Source: Clostridia bacterium (GTDB lineage Bacteria; Bacillota; Clostridia; Oscillospirales; Acutalibacteraceae). Taken from it: a stretch of DNA of 10,791 bases. The first letter of the stretch is position 1. Each line of letters begins with the position of its first letter. The notes under the pieces were generated by a model. The model ran no database searches. It saw only the letters and a list, made by a program, of their open reading frames with translations, and was not told the origin of the DNA. Shown here piece by piece: positions 6,520 through 10,791 of this stretch. The DNA lies in assembly GCA_024404065.1 (NCBI GenBank), contig JAKSQR010000038.1, positions 1 to 10,791 of the forward strand. The letters run 5' to 3'. The translations under genes were made by a program, and so were the position numbers.

Positions 6520-7440
6520 ATGAAAAAAGTATTATCCTTTGTGCTTGCTGTTATAATTGCTTTCTCAGCAATGACTATGGCATTTGCAGCAGATACAAGC
6601 TATAAACCTTATGAAAACAGCCAGTATTTCACTTATGGTGACTACGATATTCATTACAGAGTTGAGCCTGCAAAGGGCGAAATGAAGGGCCGCATACTTA
6701 TGATACATGGCTTTGTATGCTCCACCTACGCATGGCGCAATATGGCAGCAAATCTCAGCAATGAGGGCTATGAGTGTGTTATGGTAGATGTACCAAACTT
6801 CGGCTTCAGCACCCGTGAAACTGCTGATATGACCATTGTTGACAGAGAAACACTCATACTTGAGCTTATGAAGAGCATTGACCCTGAAACAGAAAACTGG
6901 ATTTTAGCAGGTCACAGCATGGGTGGTGGCATAGCAGTAAATATTGCCACAATGGTACCCATCAAGGCTTTAATGCTTTACTGCCCCTGCCCACAGAATG
7001 AATTTCCTCAGGCAGCAGAAAAGATTGTAAAAACCAAGGCTATGGAAGGCTTTATGAACCTTTTCTTTAAGTATGGCACAAAGCTTAACCTGCTTGTAAA
7101 GCTTGTAATTTTTGCAGCTACCAATAACTGGAGCTTCGCTATGAAATACGATGTAAAGGGCGTTACAGCACCTGTACAGTATGATGGCTTCGGCGCAGGT
7201 ATATGCGAAATGATGTACAATGTAAAGGCAACCGATATGGAGGCAGCCAAAAACATCTCCTCCCCCGTGCTTCTTTGTCAGGCAGAGAAAGATATTATAT
7301 TAAACGACGAGCAGAAGTCTGCCATGAATGACGCCTTCCCCAATGCCACCACCTATTTTGTAAAGGGCGGCGGACATCAGTGCATTGAGGACAGAGCCGA
7401 TGAGCTTACCAAAGTAACATTGGATTTTTTGAATAAATGA
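6520..7440 (+). CDS. Secreted alpha/beta-hydrolase-fold enzyme
   Basis: A 306-residue alpha/beta hydrolase with a signal peptide: MKK, a hydrophobic core (about 4-20) and an AFA|AD signal peptidase I site near residue 23. The mature enzyme should act outside the membrane; there is no lipobox cysteine or cell-wall sorting motif. Fold markers are MIHGF (61-65, oxyanion region), the nucleophile elbow GHSMGG (131-136, Ser133), a likely Asp258 in QAEKD, and His286 in GGGHQ. Residues about 158-230, Met- and aromatic-rich, look like a cap over the active site. The substrate (ester, lipid or peptide) cannot be told. AAGGAG at 6506-6511 gives the start 8 nt away, overlapping the dut stop codon, so it is within the operon. 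An in-frame ATG 11 nt past its stop begins the next gene. Confidence 0.9.
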   Translation: MKKVLSFVLAVIIAFSAMTMAFAADTSYKPYENSQYFTYGDYDIHYRVEPAKGEMKGRILMIHGFVCSTYAWRNMAANLSNEGYECVMVDVPNFGFSTRETADMTIVDRETLILELMKSIDPETENWILAGHSMGGGIAVNIATMVPIKALMLYCPCPQNEFPQAAEKIVKTKAMEGFMNLFFKYGTKLNLLVKLVIFAATNNWSFAMKYDVKGVTAPVQYDGFGAGICEMMYNVKATDMEAAKNISSPVLLCQAEKDIILNDEQKSAMNDAFPNATTYFVKGGGHQCIEDRADELTKVTLDFLNK

Positions 7441-7451
7441 GAGGCTTAACT

Positions 7452-7844
7452 ATGCAGAAGGTTTATGATTTTATTAAAAACGCAAACACATACTATTTAG
7501 CTACAATGGATGGGGACCACCCCAGAGTGCGCCCCTTTGGCACAATCAATATTTTTGATGGCAAGCTTTACATTCAGACAGGCAAGGCAAAGGATATCTC
7601 AAAGCAGCTTATGGCTAACCCCAAGGCAGAAATCTGTGCTTTCAATGGTGAGGAATGGATAAGAGTTGCAGGTGAGCTTACAGAGGACGACAGAGTAGAG
7701 GCTAAAAAGGATATGCTTGATAACTACCCATCTCTTCGTGCAATGTATGACGAAAACGATGGCAACACTCAGGTATTTTACTTTAAGAATGCCACCGCAA
7801 CCATCAGCTCCTTCACCCACGCCCCTGAGGTAATTAAGCTTTAA
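7452..7844 (+). CDS. Pyridoxamine 5'-phosphate oxidase-family flavin-binding protein
   Basis: A 130-residue protein with the split-barrel FMN-binding fold of the PNPOx superfamily. It has the usual opening (VYDFIKNANTYYLAT) and the strand-turn motif PRVRPFG (24-30), followed by LYIQTGKAKDIS (39-50) with likely flavin-phosphate contacts, WIRVAGEL (69-76) and a C-terminal FYFKNATATISS strand. Small proteins of this kind act as cytosolic FMN, F420 or haem-linked reductases, or in flavin storage; true PNPOx enzymes are longer (about 200 or more residues), so pyridoxal synthesis is unlikely. ATG at 7452 with AGAGG (7440-7444) is preferred; the upstream ATG at 7437, overlapping the previous stop by 4 nt, would add MRGLT and lacks a good ribosome site. 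It is last in the operon, ahead of two terminators. Confidence 0.85.
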   Translation: MQKVYDFIKNANTYYLATMDGDHPRVRPFGTINIFDGKLYIQTGKAKDISKQLMANPKAEICAFNGEEWIRVAGELTEDDRVEAKKDMLDNYPSLRAMYDENDGNTQVFYFKNATATISSFTHAPEVIKL

Positions 7845-7850
7845 AAAATT

Positions 7851-7878
7851 AAGCGGAGATTTAATTCTCCGCTTTTTT
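7851..7878. terminator. First terminator of the convergent junction
   Basis: A perfect stem pairs 7851-7859 with 7866-7874 around a 6-nt loop and is followed by a T-run (7873-7878) on the plus strand, ending the five-gene operon. On the minus strand the same hairpin is followed by TTAATTTTTT, so it may back up termination of feoB. Confidence 0.92.
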
Positions 7879-7893
7879 GCTCCTATATAAACC

Positions 7894-7923
7894 AATCCCC
7901 GCTGGTTTTCAGCGGGGATTTTT
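7894..7923. terminator. Second terminator of the convergent junction
   Basis: An 11-bp perfect stem pairs 7894-7904 with 7910-7920 around a 5-nt loop, with a T-run at 7919-7923 on the plus strand. On the minus strand it lies 5 nt past the feoB stop but is followed only by ATTGGTTTATA, a weaker tail. It therefore terminates plus-strand readthrough best and feoB partly. Confidence 0.88.
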
Positions 7924-7928
7924 CAGGC

Positions 7929-10325
7929 TTATTTTGTTTTGCTGTTTAAGGTAGTTGCTTCTTTATATTTTTTGAAGAAGAGCATATAAACGATAGCTGC
8001 AAGTGCTGCTAATGCAACGATAAGTCCAATTACATTTATATCGCCTGTAAATACTTTACCAAACTGATTTATCATAAGTGCAATAATGTAAGCAAAGCCA
8101 CACTGATAGCCAATAGCAAACCAGGTCCATTTTGCGCTGTTCATCTCACGCTTGATAGCACCGATTGCAGCAAAGCAGGGTGCGCAAAGAAGATTGAATA
8201 CAAGGAAGGAATAACCGGTTATGCCATTAAATGCCTGACCGAGTGCCTGCCATGTTGTCATTTCTCCGCTGCCATAAAGAATGCCCATTGTACCAACAAT
8301 ATTTTCCTTTGCAACAAGGCCTGTGATGGATGCAACCGCTGCCTGCCAGTTACCCCAGCCGAGAGGAGCAAAAATCCAAGCGATAGCATTGCCTATTTTT
8401 GCAAGAATGGAAAGGTTTAATTCATCCTCGCTGAGCATTCTGAAGCCGTCCTCCGCAAAACCAAAGAAGCTTGTAAACCATACAACGATTGTAGAAAGAA
8501 GGATGATTGTACCTGCTTTTTTGATGAATGACCAGCCACGCTCCCACATTGAACGAAGAACATTGCCTGCTGTGGGCAGATGGTATGCAGGAAGCTCCAT
8601 AACGAAGGGAGCAGGTTCGCCTGAGAACATCTTAGTTTTCTTAAGCATAATACCAGAAATAATGATTGCTGCCATACCTATGAAATATGCGGATGTAGCT
8701 ACCCAGGCAGAGCCGCCAAAAATAGCACCTGCAATCATTGCAATAAAGGGAACCTTAGCGCCGCAGGGGATAAACGTGGTTGTCATAATCGTCATACGGC
8801 GGTCACGTTCGTTTTCAATAGTTCTGCTTGCCATAATGCCGGGAACACCACAGCCTGTACCAATAAGCATAGGAATAAATGACTTACCTGAAAGGCCGAA
8901 TTTACGGAATACACGGTCAAGCACAAATGCAATACGTGCCATGTAGCCACAAGCCTCAAGGAAGGCAAGCAGCAGGAAAAGAACAAGCATCTGAGGTACA
9001 AAGCCAAGCACTGCACCAACACCTGCTACAATACCATCAAGCACAAGACCCTTGAGCCAATCTGCTGTATTCAATGCATCAAGTCCGCTTTCAACAAGAG
9101 CAGGAATACCGGGAATCCAGATTCCGTAATCTGCAGGGTCAGGCTCATCACCGATTTCAGCCAGAGTTTTCTTTGCTTCTTCATAATCTGCAAGGGTTGC
9201 GGTTTCTTCGCTAAGCTCAAGAGTTTCCTCATCCTCTACCATATAAATAAATTCATCAGAGGGAGCAGTGCCATTTTCTTCCACATAGGCGTCATAGCCA
9301 TCAACAATCATTGCAGCATCTGCATAGCTTTCAGCAATTTCAGCATAACCGCCGTCACTTCCAAGATGGAAGCCGTCGCCAAAAATATTATCATTTGTAA
9401 AGTCAGTTGCGGCAGCGCCTACGCCAACCATTGCAATCCAATATACAAGGAACATAATAAGCGCAAAAATCGGAAGACCGAGCCAGCGGTTAGTAACAAC
9501 CTTATCTATTTTATCAGAGCTTGATAAAGCGCCTGCATTCTTCTTTTTATAGCAGGATTTAATAACCTCTGCAATATATACATAGCGTTCGTTTGTTATA
9601 ATGCTCTCTGCGTCATCGTCCAATTCTTTTTCTGCATTTTCAATGTCAGTTTCAATATGTGACATGGTTTCAGCAGGGATGTTAAGCTTCTCAAGTACTT
9701 TGTCGTCACGCTCAAATATTTTTATAGCATACCATCTTTGCTGCTCCTCAGGCATACCATGTACAACAGCCTCTTCAATGTGAGCAAGGGCATGCTCAAC
9801 AGGGCCGGAGAATGTGTGCAGCGGAATTGTTTTTCCGCTTTCTGCAGCTTTTATAGCAGCCTCTGCTGCCTCCATAACGCCATTACCTTTAAGGGCGGAT
9901 ATTTCCACAACCTCACAGCCAAAGCATCTTGAAAGCTCATCTATCTTTATTGTATCGCCGTTTTTCTTAACGATATCCATCATATTGACTGCAAGCACAA
10001 CGGGTATGCCAAGCTCAGTAAGCTGAGTTGTAAGGTAGAGGTTTCTTTCAAGGTTAGTACCATCAATAATATTTAAGATGGCATCGGGACGCTCACCTAT
10101 CAGGTAGTTTCTTGCAACAACCTCCTCCAGAGTGTAGGGGGAAAGTGAATAAATACCAGGAAGGTCTGTGATTATAACGCCATCATGCTTTTTAAGCTTA
10201 CCTTCCTTTTTTTCTACAGTAACGCCAGGCCAGTTACCTACAAACTGATTAGAGCCGGTCAATGCATTAAACAATGTTGTTTTACCGCAGTTAGGGTTGC
10301 CTGCCAGAGCAATTCGTATATTCAT
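7929..10325 (-). CDS. feoB: Ferrous iron transport protein B (FeoB)
   Basis: A full-length 798-residue FeoB, the membrane permease for Fe2+ with a cytosolic G domain. G1 is GNPNCGKT (9-16), the switch region contains GNWPGVTVEKK (30-40, with the G2 Thr), G3 is DLPG (54-57), G4 is NMMD (114-117) and G5 is SAL (143-145). A helical spacer (about 170-275) leads to the membrane region with helices from about 283. Gate motif 1 is IGTGCGVPGIMASR (488-501), with Asn of the Gram-negative type replaced by Gly, and Gate 2 is LLCAPCFAAIGAIKRE (712-727). Between helix 1 and the next helix pair there is an acidic outside loop (about 306-400). Nucleotide motif Asn12, equivalent to S. thermophilus Asn11, supports K+-stimulated GTP hydrolysis. 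AAGGAAG at 10333-10339 sets the ATG 7 nt downstream. It is last in an feoA-feoA-feoB operon, with 90 nt separating it from feoA. Confidence 0.98.
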   Translation of the reverse strand: MNIRIALAGNPNCGKTTLFNALTGSNQFVGNWPGVTVEKKEGKLKKHDGVIITDLPGIYSLSPYTLEEVVARNYLIGERPDAILNIIDGTNLERNLYLTTQLTELGIPVVLAVNMMDIVKKNGDTIKIDELSRCFGCEVVEISALKGNGVMEAAEAAIKAAESGKTIPLHTFSGPVEHALAHIEEAVVHGMPEEQQRWYAIKIFERDDKVLEKLNIPAETMSHIETDIENAEKELDDDAESIITNERYVYIAEVIKSCYKKKNAGALSSSDKIDKVVTNRWLGLPIFALIMFLVYWIAMVGVGAAATDFTNDNIFGDGFHLGSDGGYAEIAESYADAAMIVDGYDAYVEENGTAPSDEFIYMVEDEETLELSEETATLADYEEAKKTLAEIGDEPDPADYGIWIPGIPALVESGLDALNTADWLKGLVLDGIVAGVGAVLGFVPQMLVLFLLLAFLEACGYMARIAFVLDRVFRKFGLSGKSFIPMLIGTGCGVPGIMASRTIENERDRRMTIMTTTFIPCGAKVPFIAMIAGAIFGGSAWVATSAYFIGMAAIIISGIMLKKTKMFSGEPAPFVMELPAYHLPTAGNVLRSMWERGWSFIKKAGTIILLSTIVVWFTSFFGFAEDGFRMLSEDELNLSILAKIGNAIAWIFAPLGWGNWQAAVASITGLVAKENIVGTMGILYGSGEMTTWQALGQAFNGITGYSFLVFNLLCAPCFAAIGAIKREMNSAKWTWFAIGYQCGFAYIIALMINQFGKVFTGDINVIGLIVALAALAAIVYMLFFKKYKEATTLNSKTK

Positions 10326-10360
10326 TATTTTACTTCCTTTCTGCTCATCAGAGCTTTGAG

Positions 10361-10380
10361 CGGTTAGCTAACACTAACCG
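10361..10380 (-). promoter_or_regulatory. Hairpin in the feoA-feoB intergenic spacer
   Basis: CGGTTAG (10361-10367) pairs perfectly with CTAACCG (10374-10380) around a 6-nt loop, 36 nt upstream of the feoB start codon. It is not followed by a T-run. It may affect mRNA processing, stability or expression balance of feoA and feoB; no iron-regulator box is evident. Confidence 0.4.
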
Positions 10381-10415
10381 ACATCTGAAAAAATAAAGGG
10401 ATAAATCCCATATTC

Positions 10416-10637
10416 TTACTCAACCTCAATCATTTCAGCATCTGCTTTTCTTATTGAAAGCTCATAGTTTCTTACTGTAACCTCTATGGGGTCACCAAGC
10501 GGAGCAACTTTCCTTACATATACGGATGTGTGTTTGGTTAAGCCCATATCCATAATTCGCCTTTTTACTGCGCCCTCACCGTGCAGCTTTACAATTGTAG
10601 CTGTTTCGCCAATTCCAACATCTCTGAGTGTTTTCAT
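10416..10637 (-). CDS. feoA: Ferrous iron transport protein A (FeoA)
   Basis: A complete 73-residue FeoA, a small SH3-like cytosolic protein that associates with FeoB and is needed for or modulates Fe2+ uptake. Diagnostic stretches are VGIGETATIVKL (7-18), RRIMDMGLTKHTSV (26-39), APLGDPIEVTVRNYELSIRK (45-64) and a C-terminal A.MIEVE. Its length is typical of the family (about 75). The perfect AAGGAGG at 10646-10652 stands 8 nt from the ATG. It lies 19 nt after the stop of the upstream FeoA-like gene and 90 nt before feoB, on the same strand, consistent with one transcript. The 90-nt gap holds two small hairpins, so feoB may be expressed at a different level. Confidence 0.95.
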   Translation of the reverse strand: MKTLRDVGIGETATIVKLHGEGAVKRRIMDMGLTKHTSVYVRKVAPLGDPIEVTVRNYELSIRKADAEMIEVE

Positions 10638-10656
10638 TGTATATTCCTCCTTAAAT

Positions 10657-10791
10657 TTATACCATGATTTTTCTTGCCAGCTCGTCGCTGACTGCTACCC
10701 TGCTTTCCTTAACCTTTACTATAAGGTTGCCGCCAAGGGAGCTTACAATGCTTATTTCTCCCCCGATAGTAAAGCCTAAGTTTTCCAGGTG
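10657..10791 (-). CDS. FeoA-domain protein, 3' part
   Basis: The last 44 codons of a minus-strand gene that enters from the right edge; its start is outside the window. The sequence (HLENLGFTIGGEISIVSS, then GGNLIVKVKESRVA, ending ELARKIMV) matches the C-terminal half of a FeoA/SH3-like domain, particularly the LGF.xG turn, the GGNLIV strand and the SRVA..ELA.KI end. It is distinct from the adjacent feoA, so the operon carries two FeoA-type genes, a common arrangement in Clostridia. The stop is followed after 19 nt by the feoA start. Confidence 0.88.
   Translation of the reverse strand, partial: HLENLGFTIGGEISIVSSLGGNLIVKVKESRVAVSDELARKIMV

Noticed and set aside
8820..8865. Altered FeoB gate motif (GCGVPG instead of GCNVPA) as a sign of changed metal specificity
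   Set aside because: As I recall, this form is usual in Gram-positive FeoB proteins, and all G motifs and the second gate are intact, so no change in metal is implied.
8281..8946. 221-codon plus-strand open frame inside feoB
   Set aside because: It is antisense to the FeoB membrane core, which carries unmistakable motifs. The antisense product is not family-like and has no support as a gene.
1..10791. An undescribed defence, mobile or biosynthetic system
   Set aside because: No transposase, integrase, nuclease, toxin-antitoxin pair, retron, small-molecule synthase or array is visible. The genes are mostly recognisable housekeeping and envelope functions in separate units.

Overview
The window is an ordinary chromosomal stretch from a Gram-positive bacterium, most likely an anaerobic Clostridia member of the gut or rumen type (Oscillospiraceae/Ruminococcaceae-like). 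The clues are strong AAGGAG-type ribosome binding sites, a moderate-to-low GC sequence, a BspA-type leucine-rich-repeat surface protein, a clostridial type of class II fructose-bisphosphate aldolase, a FemAB cell-wall transferase, and an feoA-feoA-feoB iron operon whose FeoB has gate motifs of the Gram-positive type. The genus cannot be fixed from the sequence alone.

Layout, left to right. (1) 1-1044, plus strand: the 3' end of a BspA-like LRR surface protein with an unusual aromatic/basic C-terminal tail, then a UUCG-loop terminator. (2) 1186-2013, plus: an unrecognised protein with one N-terminal membrane anchor, with its own promoter and a terminator shared with the convergent gene. (3) 2064-3038, minus: a membrane-anchored alkaline-phosphatase-superfamily phosphodiesterase-like enzyme with its own promoter. 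(4) 3172-4110, minus: class II fructose-1,6-bisphosphate aldolase, with a near-consensus extended -10 promoter and a strong terminator. (5) 4283-7844, plus: a tightly packed five-gene operon of FemAB transferase, ThuA-like protein, dUTPase, secreted alpha/beta hydrolase and PNPOx-family flavin protein, ending at tandem hairpin terminators. (6) 7929-10791, minus: the ferrous iron uptake operon (partial FeoA-like gene, feoA, feoB), running in from the right edge.

The genes fall into independent housekeeping and envelope units. The clearest cooperating set is feo: FeoB is the G-protein-coupled Fe2+ permease, and the two small SH3-like FeoA proteins probably modulate it. The five-gene operon is joined by short gaps and one 8-nt overlap, but its members (cell-wall cross-bridge synthesis, a glutamine-amidotransferase-fold protein, nucleotide-pool sanitation, a secreted hydrolase, a flavoprotein) do not form a recognised pathway.

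I found no mobile element, CRISPR array, tRNA, rRNA, prophage or defence system. The points most worth a second look are the LRR protein's C-terminal tail, the orphan anchored protein at 1186, the acidic extracytoplasmic loop of FeoB, a hairpin in the feoA-feoB gap, and an inverted repeat at the fba/femAB divergent promoter. I see no convincing undescribed system.
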